A DNA stretch of 64,000 nt, from positions 1 through 64,000 of IMG/VR virus record IMGVR_UViG_3300032316_000329, one strand, 5' to 3'. This DNA comes from a virus. The translations under genes were made by a program, and so were the position numbers. A model generated the notes under the pieces. The model was not told where the DNA came from and made no database searches. It was given only the letters and a program-made list of their open reading frames with translations. Each line of letters begins with the position of its first letter. The stretch's first letter is position 1. Below, in pieces: positions 15,218-23,464 of this stretch.

Positions 15218-15632
15218 AAAGTATTTAGATAGAAAACCAATTCTTCCCAAGGTAACCATTGTAGATGAACCTTGGATTATGCGTTACTGGCGGCCAATGA
15301 TGGCGTGGCAGTATTTTCTAGTATGTTTATGTGATTTCATTATCTTCCCATCGACTGCAATGTATTATGCGTCAAAATATGGTGTAGCAGAACATTTTAA
15401 ATGGGACCCGATTACACTCTCATCAGGTGGTTTTTACCACATTGCAATGGGTGTAATCATTGGCGTTGCAGCCTATTCAAGGGGGCAGGAGAATCTATTA
15501 AGAACGAGAATGTTCGCCCAGGCTGAACTACCAGGTAAATCTTCATCGGAGGAGTGTGATGAAGATTTATACATAGATGAAGGATTGGAGCCCCCAGCCC
15601 ATCCTACAACTAGACCTAGAAGAGGGGGATAA
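15210..15632 (+). CDS. Holin (GTA-type 3TM family)
   Basis: A 140-residue membrane protein resembling the 3TM holins of gene transfer agents and alphaproteobacterial phages. It has PWIMRYWRPMMAWQYFLVC near the N-terminus, then hydrophobic segments at about 33-55 and 75-90, and a hydrophilic Pro/Arg-rich C-terminal tail. Holins permeabilise the inner membrane to release the endolysin. The start overlaps the endolysin stop, and a spanin-like gene follows, completing a lysis cassette. Confidence 0.75.
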   Translation: MTKKYLDRKPILPKVTIVDEPWIMRYWRPMMAWQYFLVCLCDFIIFPSTAMYYASKYGVAEHFKWDPITLSSGGFYHIAMGVIIGVAAYSRGQENLLRTRMFAQAELPGKSSSEECDEDLYIDEGLEPPAHPTTRPRRGG

Positions 15633-15653
15633 TAGAAAGGATTGTTAACTCTA

Positions 15654-15995
15654 ATGGCAGACAAAAACACCAACGACTTTGATAATGAAGTTGGTGGATT
15701 CGCTATCAATAAGGTTCCACATTTAATATCCGCCATCATTGCTGTTGGTGGACTTGTGGCCGCTTATTTTATGACCGTAGGTGAATTTAAAGTAAAAGAT
15801 ATGGAACTACAACAGAGAGTAATGTACCTAGAGCAAAAAGTTGACCATATAGAAGATAGTGTTGATTCTATCAAAAACAAACTTGATGCTCGTATTCCTG
15901 TTGTAGATGAGGACCGTCAAAGTTTAAGGAAAGAGATTGACGGTCTTAAAGAAGTTTTACAACAAATGAGACCATTCCTGAAAAAAAGCAATTGA
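15654..15995 (+). CDS. Spanin-like membrane protein with coiled coil
   Basis: A 113-residue protein with one transmembrane segment (about residues 22-42, LISAIIAVGGLVAAYFMTVG) and a long heptad-patterned helix (45-110). This is the topology of an inner-membrane spanin (Rz) or of a lysis accessory protein. No outer-membrane spanin lipoprotein gene is adjacent; a small lipoprotein gene at 37159 is a distant candidate. The ATG at 15654 is preferred, since the upstream TTG at 15642 is too close to AAAGGA. The stop overlaps the -35 of the next promoter. Confidence 0.6.
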   Translation: MADKNTNDFDNEVGGFAINKVPHLISAIIAVGGLVAAYFMTVGEFKVKDMELQQRVMYLEQKVDHIEDSVDSIKNKLDARIPVVDEDRQSLRKEIDGLKEVLQQMRPFLKKSN

Positions 15996-16018
15996 CATAG
16001 AGTCAATAATGTTATAAG
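15992..16018 (+). promoter_or_regulatory. Sigma70 promoter for the primase operon
   Basis: TTGACA at 15992-15997 overlaps the spanin stop codon. TATAAG (16013-16018) follows with 15-base spacing, or TAAGAT with 17. It marks the switch from the lysis/virion block to replication genes. Confidence 0.6.
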
Positions 16019-16049
16019 ATTGAAACCTTCGTTATGTATCAGGTGGAAT

Positions 16050-17054
16050 ATGTCCGTTTATGTTGATAAGAAGTATATCTCCCTCCTCTCGCCGAAACTT
16101 TCCCAGTTTAAGCAGAGGGGGGAATTTTTATGGAATTTTAGGTGTCCTGTATGTGGAGATTCCCATAAGGATAAACTAAAGGCCCGTGGATACATCTATA
16201 AACGGAAAGAACATTTTGGATTCATGTGCCACAATTGTGGTTCAACCATGGGTCTTTCCAAGTTTATTAAGTATGTTGACCCACATCTTTATACCGAATA
16301 CCAGTTGGAATCATTTGTTCAATCTAACACTACCAACACCAAGGTAGATGTTAACCAGTTTATAACAAAACCTGTATTCAAAACAAATACTTTAAGTAAT
16401 GATTTGGTGCCTTTAAAATCTCTTCCATCAAACTTTGCGGCTCGTAAGTATATTGAGGATCGTAAAGTTCCTCTTAAAGACCTTTACTATACTTCCGACT
16501 TTGCGGATTATATAAAGAACCAGTTTCCAGAGAACGACAAGGTGCTATATAAGGAACCAAGAATCGTCATTCCTTTTTATGATAAGGATGGAAATCTATT
16601 AGGTGTTCAAGGTCGTTCCATCGGCCAGTCTAAAATCAAATACATTACAATCAAATCATCCGAAGAGGCGCCCAAAATCTTCGGTTGGAATAATATTGAT
16701 ACTAGTAAAAGGGTATATGTGGTTGAAGGGCCAATTGATAGTCTATTCCTGGAAAATGGCGTTGCTACAATGGATGCTAATCTTACTCATATTGTTCCTA
16801 TTTTAGGTATTGACAAAGATTATACTTTCGTTTATGATAATGAACCTCGTAATAAAGATATCATAAGGTATATGAGAAAGTCCATTTCACTGGGTTATAA
16901 CATTTGTGTATGGCCGGAACATATCCGTCAGAAAGATATTAACGAAATGATATTAGCAGGTAAATCACCTGCTTCTATCCAGCACATTATAGATACCAAT
17001 ACTCACAACGGGATTATGGCCACAATGAAGATGAACCAGTGGAGCAAAGAATGA
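16050..17054 (+). CDS. 61: DNA primase, T4 gp61-like
   Basis: A 334-residue primase. An N-terminal zinc finger is formed by CPVC (Cys32, Cys35) and CHNC (Cys60, Cys63). The TOPRIM domain shows YVVEGPIDSLFLENG (catalytic Glu-Gly-Pro-x-Asp) and FVYDNEPRN (Asp cluster). It synthesises RNA primers on the lagging strand together with the replicative helicase. The ATG at 16050 follows AGGTGG; a TTG at 16020 is in frame but lies in the promoter region. The stop overlaps the next start. Confidence 0.88.
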   Translation: MSVYVDKKYISLLSPKLSQFKQRGEFLWNFRCPVCGDSHKDKLKARGYIYKRKEHFGFMCHNCGSTMGLSKFIKYVDPHLYTEYQLESFVQSNTTNTKVDVNQFITKPVFKTNTLSNDLVPLKSLPSNFAARKYIEDRKVPLKDLYYTSDFADYIKNQFPENDKVLYKEPRIVIPFYDKDGNLLGVQGRSIGQSKIKYITIKSSEEAPKIFGWNNIDTSKRVYVVEGPIDSLFLENGVATMDANLTHIVPILGIDKDYTFVYDNEPRNKDIIRYMRKSISLGYNICVWPEHIRQKDINEMILAGKSPASIQHIIDTNTHNGIMATMKMNQWSKE

Positions 17055-17257
17055 TGTTAAAATTTACTAATTCCTCAGAGGGCCGAAATGGTGATCCTCT
17101 TTATCTAAACAAGGACTGGATTGTATCCGTTTATGAAAATGCAAACGAAGGCGGATCATTACAGACTATAATTTTTGGTGGACCTGGTGCAGGTATACCA
17201 TTTCAAGTAGAAGAAAGTCTCGGTGAGGTTATTAAGATTATTGAAGGTGAAGAATGA
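17051..17257 (+). CDS. Small FlbD-like protein
   Basis: A 68-residue beta-rich protein. The pattern LKFT...GDPLYLNKDWIVSVYE...TIIFGGPGAGIPFQVEESLGEVI resembles the small FlbD family of bacteria, which is also found as short phage proteins of unknown role. The ATGATG overlaps the primase stop, with GGAG suitably spaced upstream. It sits between primase and ThyX in a tightly coupled operon. Confidence 0.45.
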   Translation: MMLKFTNSSEGRNGDPLYLNKDWIVSVYENANEGGSLQTIIFGGPGAGIPFQVEESLGEVIKIIEGEE

Positions 17258-17934
17258 ACGACGCCAAAATTATTGCTTTAACTAATCCTATTCTTTCTGC
17301 ATGGGAAACAGGAACAGAAAGTCCGATTGGCGCAGAGGCATTCATTGCTTATACCGCCAGAGTATCAAATCCAAGCAATCAGAGTAACACACTAACAGCA
17401 CCAAAACTCCTATCATATCTAATCAAACATAAACACTGGTCGCCATTTGAAATGGTTTCTGTCACAATGGAAATCAATACAACCCGTGATATCTCACATC
17501 AGATTATCCGTCATCGTTCTTTTTCGTTTCAAGAGTTTAGCCAGCGTTATGCTGACCCAACTAAAGACATGTCTTTTGTAACAAGAGAGGCAAGACTACA
17601 AGACGCCAAGAACCGTCAGAATAGTATTGCAACAAGTGATAAAGAGTTGGAGAATAAATGGTATGAACAGCAACGGTGGGCGATCATATTTGCTAAAGAA
17701 GAATATAATAAAGCAATCGATAATGGCATTGCCAAAGAACAGGCAAGAGCAATTCTACCAGAAGGTCTAACCGCAACTCGTCTATATATGTCAGGGACAC
17801 TTCGTTCTTGGATTCATTACATCGACGTTCGTGCGGAAGTAGGCACACAGAAAGAACACCGTCAGGTTGCTTTGGCGGCACAGAAAGAAATTTTACAGCA
17901 TTTTCCATCACTAAGGGACTATTGGCAAGAATAA
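17254..17934 (+). CDS. thyX: Flavin-dependent thymidylate synthase
   Basis: A 226-residue ThyX. The diagnostic RHRSFSFQEFSQR motif (residues 86-98, RHRx7S) binds FAD and dUMP. The enzyme methylates dUMP to dTMP using methylene-tetrahydrofolate and NADPH. It is directly followed by the class II ribonucleotide reductase gene, and a dCMP deaminase-like gene at 2147 could supply dUMP. Family-normal length; the start overlaps the previous stop. Confidence 0.95.
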   Translation: MNDAKIIALTNPILSAWETGTESPIGAEAFIAYTARVSNPSNQSNTLTAPKLLSYLIKHKHWSPFEMVSVTMEINTTRDISHQIIRHRSFSFQEFSQRYADPTKDMSFVTREARLQDAKNRQNSIATSDKELENKWYEQQRWAIIFAKEEYNKAIDNGIAKEQARAILPEGLTATRLYMSGTLRSWIHYIDVRAEVGTQKEHRQVALAAQKEILQHFPSLRDYWQE

Positions 17935-17946
17935 GAGGAAGTAAGA

Positions 17947-19842
17947 ATGGACAGTTTATATCAAGAGTTTATTTACAAAAGCAGATATTCACGTTATCTA
18001 CCTGAATTGAATAGAAGAGAAAATTGGGAGGAAACAGTTGAACGCTATCTTACCTTTATGCATAATCACCTCACCAGTAATTATAGCTATGATATGGGTC
18101 CTGTTCGTGAGAAGGTAAAGAAAGCAATTATTGACCTCAAGGTTATGCCATCTATGAGAGCATTGATGACCTCCGGTAAGGCATTAGAAAGAGACAACAC
18201 TTGTGGTTATAACTGTTCGTTTCTTCCTATTGATGACCCTAAGGCCTTTGATGAGGCTATGTTTATTTTATTATGTGGCACAGGTGTTGGGTTCTCCGTT
18301 GAACGGCAGTTTATCAATCAGTTGCCAGAGATTCCAGAAAAACTATTTGACTCTGAAACCGTAATCGTCGTAAGAGACAGTAAGGAAGGATGGGCAAAGG
18401 CTCTCCGTATGCTTATTGCGCTTCTCTATACGGGCGAAGTTCCAAAGTGGGACCTGGCCAAGGTTCGACCGGCAGGTGCTCCTCTAAAGACATTTGGTGG
18501 TCGTTCATCTGGACCAGGCCCACTTTCGGAACTATTTAAGTTTACTGTTAAGATGTTCCGCAATGCTCATGGTCGCCGTCTTACCTCACTTGAATGTCAT
18601 GATATCATGTGTAAGATTGGAGAGGTTGTGGTGGTCGGTGGTGTGCGTCGGTCTGCTATGATATCACTATCTAATCTATCAGATGACCGTATGCGTCACG
18701 CTAAGGCAGGTGCATGGTGGGAAGCAAACCCACAGAGAGCGTTATCAAACAACTCAGCCGTGTATAATGAGAAACCAGAAATCGGTTCATTCATGTCCGA
18801 GTGGGTATCACTATACGAGTCAAAATCAGGTGAGAGAGGATTATTCAGTCGTGAAGCATGTCAGAAAATTGCTAAACGAAATGGACGCCGAGACCACGAA
18901 CAAAATTTTGGAACAAACCCATGTTCTGAAATCATCCTTAGACCATACGGTTTCTGTAATCTTACAGAGGTCGTCATACGAGCAGCCGATACTATTGAGG
19001 ATGTTAAAGAAAAGATTGAGGTTGCTACTATACTCGGTACTTTCCAATCTACTTTAACAGACTTTCCTTATCTAAGAAAGATTTGGGTTAAGAACGCCGA
19101 AGAAGAAAGACTGCTTGGTGTTTCTTTTACAGGTATCTATGACTCCAAACTATTCAACAACCCACACGATAAAGAGATTAAGGCACGCCTTGCTTCTCTA
19201 CGTGATTATGCTATTGAGGTAAACAATGGACTCGCAACTACTCTTGGAATCAATCCCTCTGCTGCTATTACTTGCGTTAAACCTTCTGGTACTGTATCTC
19301 AACTATGCGATTCGGCCAGTGGTATCCACCCTCGCCATTCTAACTTCTATATTCGTCGTGTTCGGGCTGATAATAAAGATCCTCTCACACGGTTTATGAA
19401 AGACAAAGGTGTGCCTTGGGAACCAGATGTTATGAAGCCTGAGTCCACAACTGTATTCTCTTTCCCAATGAAAGCACCAAAGGGCGCAGTAGTAAGAGAC
19501 GATATTGACGCAATCAAGCACCTGGAGCTATGGGCAGTCTACCAAGAGGCATGGTGTGAGCATAAGCCATCCGTCACCATCAATGTTAAAGAAGATGATT
19601 GGATGGACGTGGGTGCGTGGGTGTATCGTCACTTTGATGAAATGTCCGGTGTGTCATTTTTGCCACACGATGGAGGCAGTTATCGCCAGGCACCTTATGA
19701 GGAAATCTCTAAGGACCTTTATGAAGCAATGCTGCCAACTATACCAACTCATTTGGATTGGGACACTCTACAAGAGTTTGAGGACAATGTGGAAGGTGTC
19801 CAAACTTTAGCATGTACCGCTGCTGGAGGATGTGAGATATGA
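17947..19842 (+). CDS. nrdJ: Adenosylcobalamin-dependent (class II) ribonucleotide reductase
   Basis: A 631-residue monomer-type class II reductase. NTCGYNCSF holds the first redox cysteine, NPCSEI (about residue 320) the thiyl-radical cysteine and flanking residues, and the C-terminal VQTLACTAAGGCEI the cysteine pair that re-reduces the active site. It reduces ribonucleotides with coenzyme B12 as radical source and needs no oxygen or separate radical subunit. The host must therefore make or import cobalamin. It follows thyX by 12 bases with AGAGGAAG as ribosome binding site. The glutaredoxin at 23224 could serve as reductant. Confidence 0.92.
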   Translation: MDSLYQEFIYKSRYSRYLPELNRRENWEETVERYLTFMHNHLTSNYSYDMGPVREKVKKAIIDLKVMPSMRALMTSGKALERDNTCGYNCSFLPIDDPKAFDEAMFILLCGTGVGFSVERQFINQLPEIPEKLFDSETVIVVRDSKEGWAKALRMLIALLYTGEVPKWDLAKVRPAGAPLKTFGGRSSGPGPLSELFKFTVKMFRNAHGRRLTSLECHDIMCKIGEVVVVGGVRRSAMISLSNLSDDRMRHAKAGAWWEANPQRALSNNSAVYNEKPEIGSFMSEWVSLYESKSGERGLFSREACQKIAKRNGRRDHEQNFGTNPCSEIILRPYGFCNLTEVVIRAADTIEDVKEKIEVATILGTFQSTLTDFPYLRKIWVKNAEEERLLGVSFTGIYDSKLFNNPHDKEIKARLASLRDYAIEVNNGLATTLGINPSAAITCVKPSGTVSQLCDSASGIHPRHSNFYIRRVRADNKDPLTRFMKDKGVPWEPDVMKPESTTVFSFPMKAPKGAVVRDDIDAIKHLELWAVYQEAWCEHKPSVTINVKEDDWMDVGAWVYRHFDEMSGVSFLPHDGGSYRQAPYEEISKDLYEAMLPTIPTHLDWDTLQEFEDNVEGVQTLACTAAGGCEI

Positions 19843-20264
19843 ATAGGATTCCAAAATTAATCTATTTGACTGTTATTGTCTTTGCATTTTTAACGTGTGG
19901 TTTAAAAGCGAAGGCAGAAACATATATTACCATCAGCAAATCACAGCAAATGATGCAGGTTGATAGTGATTATGGTTCTTATCAGTGGCCGGTTTCAACG
20001 GCACGTAGGGGTTATTATACCCCTACGGGAACATTTCATCCATATTCTCTTCAACCAATGCACTACTCAAGGAAGTATGATAATGCGCCAATGCCACACT
20101 CTATTTTCTTTTCTGGTGGATATGCTATCCACGCTACTCCTCATACAGGTAATTTGGGCCGTCCTGCTTCTCATGGTTGCGTTCGTCTACACCCAAGTCA
20201 TGCCTCTACTCTCTATAACATTGTAAAGCATGACCCTGACACGACTATTCGTATCGTGCCTTAA
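19839..20264 (+). CDS. Exported L,D-transpeptidase (YkuD domain)
   Basis: A 141-residue protein with a signal peptide (cleavage near KAKA|E, residue 26) followed by a compact YkuD domain. His98 in AIHAT and SHGCVRL (Ser111-His112-Gly113-Cys114, Arg116) form the catalytic signature. Such enzymes make 3-3 peptidoglycan cross-links or attach proteins to the wall from the periplasm. It overlaps the reductase stop by four bases. A phage making such an enzyme could remodel or stabilise host wall during infection, or exclude other phages; both ideas are inference. A candidate Pho box begins right after its stop. Confidence 0.88.
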   Translation: MNRIPKLIYLTVIVFAFLTCGLKAKAETYITISKSQQMMQVDSDYGSYQWPVSTARRGYYTPTGTFHPYSLQPMHYSRKYDNAPMPHSIFFSGGYAIHATPHTGNLGRPASHGCVRLHPSHASTLYNIVKHDPDTTIRIVP

Positions 20265-20301
20265 CTGTCATAAAACGGTTAATGTCGTTCCACTATAAAT
20301 A
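20265..20301 (+). promoter_or_regulatory. Candidate Pho box plus -10 element upstream of plcP-like gene
   Basis: CTGTCAT (20265-20271) is an exact PhoB half-site, followed by AAAA and a degenerate second half CGGTTAA (20276-20282). After 11 bases comes TATAAAT (20294-20300), a near-consensus -10. In PhoB-activated promoters the Pho box replaces the -35 and ends about 10-11 bases before the -10, as here. The octamer TATAAATA also matches a T4 late promoter, so the site could be used either way. The transcript would start near 20306, ahead of the ribosome binding site. Confidence 0.5.
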
Positions 20302-20328
20302 TTGGTGCCTTTAACCGAAGGAGCGGAG

Positions 20329-21066
20329 TTGAGTAGTAAGAAGAAAAAATATAGAGCAATCTTTATATCCGATGTTCACCTTGGCACCAAATACTCTAAT
20401 GCTGAAAAGTTATTAGAGTTCCTCAAAGAAACTGAAGCTGAAAGATATTATCTCGTAGGAGATATCATTGATGGATGGATGATGCGAAAAAAAGTCTATT
20501 GGCCTCAGGCACACAATAACGTTGTCCAGTTTTTTCTGAAACAATCAAAAAAGACCGTTGAGGTTATCTTTGTTACTGGTAACCACGACGAGTTCCTTCG
20601 TGAATACACTGGAACAGAAATGGGTAACATTAAACTAGTGAATGAAGCAATACATCATGGCGAAAATGGTAAAAAATACCTTGTTATACACGGCGACCAG
20701 TTTGACCTTGTTACGATGAACGCCAAGTGGCTTGCCTTAATTGGTGGATGGTTGTATGATAGAATGATTGACTTGAATAGATATATGCAGAATATATATC
20801 ATATACTAGGTATACGTGGTTTTTCTCTCTCATCATGGGCAAAATCCAACGTTAAGGAGGCAGTAAACTTTATCGGTGACTACGAAAAGGTAGTTTCAAA
20901 TGCAGCCAAAAGGAGATGCGTCGATGGGGTTATTTGCGGTCATATACATTCTGTTAATATATCTACTATTTCTGATATTGAGTATATAAACTGTGGTGAT
21001 TGGGTAGAATCCTGCACCGCTATTGTTGAACACCATAATGGAAAGTTTGAGATAATAAGACGATGA
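20329..21066 (+). CDS. plcP: PlcP-like metallophosphoesterase (phospholipid remodelling)
   Basis: A 245-residue calcineurin-like phosphoesterase of the LpxH/PlcP group. Metal-binding motifs run in order: DVHLG (Asp15, His17), GD (44-45), GNHDE (84-88), HGDQFD (121-126) and GHIH (about 204-207). The GDIIDGW segment and the YWPQAHNNVV segment with aromatic and His residues are, from memory, typical of alphaproteobacterial PlcP, a phospholipase C that releases diacylglycerol from membrane phospholipids under phosphate starvation. Pairing with a GT4 glycosyltransferase supports this over LpxH. The TTG start at 20329 is chosen because AAGGAGCGG precedes it; an in-frame TTG at 20302 lies in the promoter. 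Confidence 0.7.
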   Translation: MSSKKKKYRAIFISDVHLGTKYSNAEKLLEFLKETEAERYYLVGDIIDGWMMRKKVYWPQAHNNVVQFFLKQSKKTVEVIFVTGNHDEFLREYTGTEMGNIKLVNEAIHHGENGKKYLVIHGDQFDLVTMNAKWLALIGGWLYDRMIDLNRYMQNIYHILGIRGFSLSSWAKSNVKEAVNFIGDYEKVVSNAAKRRCVDGVICGHIHSVNISTISDIEYINCGDWVESCTAIVEHHNGKFEIIRR

Positions 21067-22055
21067 GTAACATTACTATTTTTACCGATGCATGGGAACC
21101 ACAAATTAATGGTGTGGTCACCACCTTAAAGACAACTATTAAACATCTTGAAAGTCGTGGATACGAGGTCAAGGTGGTTCATCCTGGTATGTTTAAACTA
21201 ACCGTACCACTACAACCCTCAACTGGCATCTATATGCCGCTTTTGCCTATGGGACTTGCTGATGAATATGTCAAGAATGCCGAACATATACACATAGCAA
21301 CAGAAGGAAGCATAGGCCTTGCCGCAAGACATTATTGCAAAAAGTATAAAAGACGTTACACAACATCCTTTCATACTAGATATCCAGAGTACCTATATGA
21401 ACACGCTTATATTCCACCAAGAGTTACTAGCAGGTATTTTCGTTGGTTCCATAGAAACAGCGATTGTGTTATGGTACCTACCCCCGCCATGGTTGATTAC
21501 TGCACTAAAATGGGTATCAAACGAGTAAAGATATGGTCCCGTGGTGTTGATACAGACCTATTCAAACCATCGGATTGGACTAACGTAGGAACTATCCGAG
21601 CCGTTTATGTCGGTAGAGTATCGGCAGAAAAGAACCTAATTGAATACCTTGAGATAAGTAATCCAAATATTAGTAAATATGTTATTGGTGACGGGCCGCA
21701 ACTGGATGAATATAAAGCAAGATATACAGATGCTTATTTTCTCGGTCGTAAAACACAACAAGAAATTGCTGACCTTTTACCAGCATATGATGTGTTTGCC
21801 TGGCCTTCTCTAACTGATACATTTGGATTGGTTGTGTTAGAGGCCATGGCCTGTGGATTGCCTGTTGCTGGATTAGACAACGAGGTAAATAGATATATCA
21901 TTGAAGATGGTAAGTCAGGTATTCTATCAGATAGTTATCATTTTATGGAAGCAATTGTAAAGGCATCTAAACTTAAAAGAGAAGATGCTGTAGCAAGGGC
22001 GAAACAATTTTCATGGGAGGCGGCCACTGACCAGTTCATATCTAATTTAGTTTAA
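21063..22055 (+). CDS. agt: Agt-like GT4 glycosyltransferase
   Basis: A 330-residue GT-B fold family 4 glycosyltransferase. The N-terminal FTDAWEPQINGVVTTL is the acceptor-side motif seen in glycolipid and mannosyl transferases; the C-terminal GRVSAEKNL, IGDGP and DTFGLVVLEAMACGLPV (E-x7-E region) bind the nucleotide sugar. It overlaps the plcP-like stop by four bases. In alphaproteobacteria an adjacent plcP-agt pair swaps phospholipids for glycolipids when phosphate is scarce: PlcP makes diacylglycerol and Agt glycosylates it. The same role here is an inference from order and motifs. LPS or DNA glycosylation is an alternative. Confidence 0.7.
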   Translation: MSNITIFTDAWEPQINGVVTTLKTTIKHLESRGYEVKVVHPGMFKLTVPLQPSTGIYMPLLPMGLADEYVKNAEHIHIATEGSIGLAARHYCKKYKRRYTTSFHTRYPEYLYEHAYIPPRVTSRYFRWFHRNSDCVMVPTPAMVDYCTKMGIKRVKIWSRGVDTDLFKPSDWTNVGTIRAVYVGRVSAEKNLIEYLEISNPNISKYVIGDGPQLDEYKARYTDAYFLGRKTQQEIADLLPAYDVFAWPSLTDTFGLVVLEAMACGLPVAGLDNEVNRYIIEDGKSGILSDSYHFMEAIVKASKLKREDAVARAKQFSWEAATDQFISNLV

Positions 22056-22056
22056 C

Positions 22057-22416
22057 ATGACCGAATTGGATAAAATCCTATTAGAACAACTTCATATTGC
22101 CCGACATTTGGCAAAGAAAATGAGAAAGGCAAGGAGAGTTATGGGACTTGATTCCGCCCTCCTTACTCTTCAGGAAATGAATGGAAAGAGAATACAATAC
22201 TTAGAGTATATGATAGAGGATAAAACTTTACTACATAAGAAGATAAGGAAGAAAAGACAAAAAGATAATGACATATTGGCCAGGAGTACCTCATATGAGT
22301 GGTATAGAAACATCATGATAGTATCCAATATTGGTTATAAAATGATGGTAGAGTCCTTTCAGACCTATATGTCCTTCTTTAATAATAAGAAAGGTAAGAA
22401 TGATGGCATTCAGTAA
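22057..22416 (+). CDS. Helical basic protein of unknown function
   Basis: A 119-residue Lys/Arg-rich protein, apparently all-helical with a coiled-coil-like first half (KMRKARRVMGLDSALLTLQE). It starts two bases after the agt stop and overlaps the next gene. No domain recognised. Confidence 0.5.
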   Translation: MTELDKILLEQLHIARHLAKKMRKARRVMGLDSALLTLQEMNGKRIQYLEYMIEDKTLLHKKIRKKRQKDNDILARSTSYEWYRNIMIVSNIGYKMMVESFQTYMSFFNNKKGKNDGIQ

Positions 22417-22630
22417 CGGTTCCCAAATACTAGACCAGATAATTGAAAATCTGGTAGATAGCGATGTTTCATATGATGATAGAAAGATTGTCTATGAAAT
22501 CTTGCTAGAGGTCTTTGAGGACTTTGATGCTAAAAATCTTGAAGAATGTTTAGATATGGATAAGGCCTGGGATGAGGTATGGAACGAGAAATATCCACCC
22601 GAGGTAGAAGATTATGAGGATGAAGAATGA
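22400..22630 (+). CDS. Small acidic protein
   Basis: A 76-residue, strongly acidic protein (ends PPEVEDYEDEE) with helical character. It begins ATGATG within the end of the previous gene, with AAAGG upstream; either ATG may be used. The very low predicted charge is common for phage inhibitors or DNA mimics, but nothing more supports such a role. Confidence 0.5.
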   Translation: MMAFSNGSQILDQIIENLVDSDVSYDDRKIVYEILLEVFEDFDAKNLEECLDMDKAWDEVWNEKYPPEVEDYEDEE

Positions 22631-22767
22631 CTGATTCGAAGAGTTACATTATAGGTTTTGGTATTGTTATTACTTTCATCTGTGCTGTTGTTACATATAT
22701 CCCACCTGGTATTCGTTGTTCTATGGTAGATAACGAAATAAAATGTGTGTCCATCCGCCTGTTCTAA
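22627..22767 (+). CDS. Single-pass membrane peptide
   Basis: A 46-residue protein starting at the ATGA overlap with the previous stop. Residues 8-26 form one transmembrane helix (IIGFGIVITFICAVVTYIP), followed by a short tail with two cysteines. The stop codon overlaps a CTAAATA element. Function unknown. Confidence 0.55.
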   Translation: MTDSKSYIIGFGIVITFICAVVTYIPPGIRCSMVDNEIKCVSIRLF

Positions 22768-22776
22768 ATAGGTGCT

Positions 22777-23175
22777 ATGACATGGATACACAATAGAGAA
22801 CCCCTCACAGAAATTCCTGAAAATGCCATTGGTTTTGTTTACCTCATAACAAACCAAGCCAATGGTATGAAATACATCGGCAAGAAGAACTTTTACTTTT
22901 CTAAGACCAAGCAAGTCAAAGGTAAGAAGAAAAGAATAAAGGTCGAGTCTGATTGGAAAGAATATTATGGTTCCAATAAAACTCTTGTCGAACATGTCTC
23001 ACTATTCGGTGAGAATAAGTTCATTCGTGAAATAATCCACCTTTGCTATACTAAGGGGGAAATGACATATTACGAAACAAAGGCAATCTTTGCCGATGAT
23101 GCGGTTATTTCCGAAAAGTATTATAATGATTGGGTAATGTGCCGAGTAAGGAAAAATCATATAAAAAAGACTTGA
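22777..23175 (+). CDS. GIY-YIG-like nuclease domain protein
   Basis: A 132-residue protein with GFVYLITNQANGMKYIGKK, which corresponds to the GIY-YIG motif, and DWKEYYGSNKTL downstream. Similar standalone proteins are conserved across T4-like phages, sometimes annotated as putative endonucleases, with unproven activity. CTAAATA (22764-22770) lies directly upstream but leaves almost no leader. Unlike homing endonucleases it shows no extra DNA-binding domain. Confidence 0.65.
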   Translation: MTWIHNREPLTEIPENAIGFVYLITNQANGMKYIGKKNFYFSKTKQVKGKKKRIKVESDWKEYYGSNKTLVEHVSLFGENKFIREIIHLCYTKGEMTYYETKAIFADDAVISEKYYNDWVMCRVRKNHIKKT

Positions 23176-23200
23176 CATTCCGTTCTTGAAGTGATAATAT
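23172..23200 (+). promoter_or_regulatory. Sigma70 early promoter for the glutaredoxin operon
   Basis: TTGACA (23172-23177), 17 bases, TAATAT (23195-23200), 24 bases before the glutaredoxin ATG. It lies at the end of the GIY-YIG gene. Confidence 0.75.
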
Positions 23201-23223
23201 GTAACATCATGAAAGGAAGCACT

Positions 23224-23463
23224 ATGAAAGTTGTTGTATATTCCAAAGATTCCTGTCCTTATTGCGTCAAGGCAATAAACCTCCTAGAAACCACCGACCT
23301 TGAGTTTGAGGTAATGAAACTTGAAGAACACTTTTCCCGTGAAGAACTCTTGGAATGGTATCCTTCTGCAAAAACTTTTCCTGTAATAACACTTGACAAC
23401 ATGTGGATAGGAGGATATAATGAGTTGGTAGAAGTTGTTGATGAATGGAAAAAGGAAGACTAA
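23224..23463 (+). CDS. Glutaredoxin
   Basis: A 79-residue glutaredoxin with the classic CPYC active site (Cys11, Cys14), the cis-Pro segment TFPVITLD and GGYNELVE for glutathione binding. It reduces disulfides, with the phage ribonucleotide reductase as the obvious client. The ATG at 23224 is chosen for AAAGGA just upstream and because it lies after the promoter -10. Confidence 0.92.
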   Translation: MKVVVYSKDSCPYCVKAINLLETTDLEFEVMKLEEHFSREELLEWYPSAKTFPVITLDNMWIGGYNELVEVVDEWKKED

Positions 23464-23464
23464 A

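Noticed and set aside
20329-21066. Annotation as LpxH (UDP-2,3-diacylglucosamine hydrolase, lipid A synthesis)
   Set aside because: The metal motifs fit both, but overlap with a GT4 glycosyltransferase, the WPQAHNN segment and the candidate Pho box favour PlcP. Kept only as an alternative.
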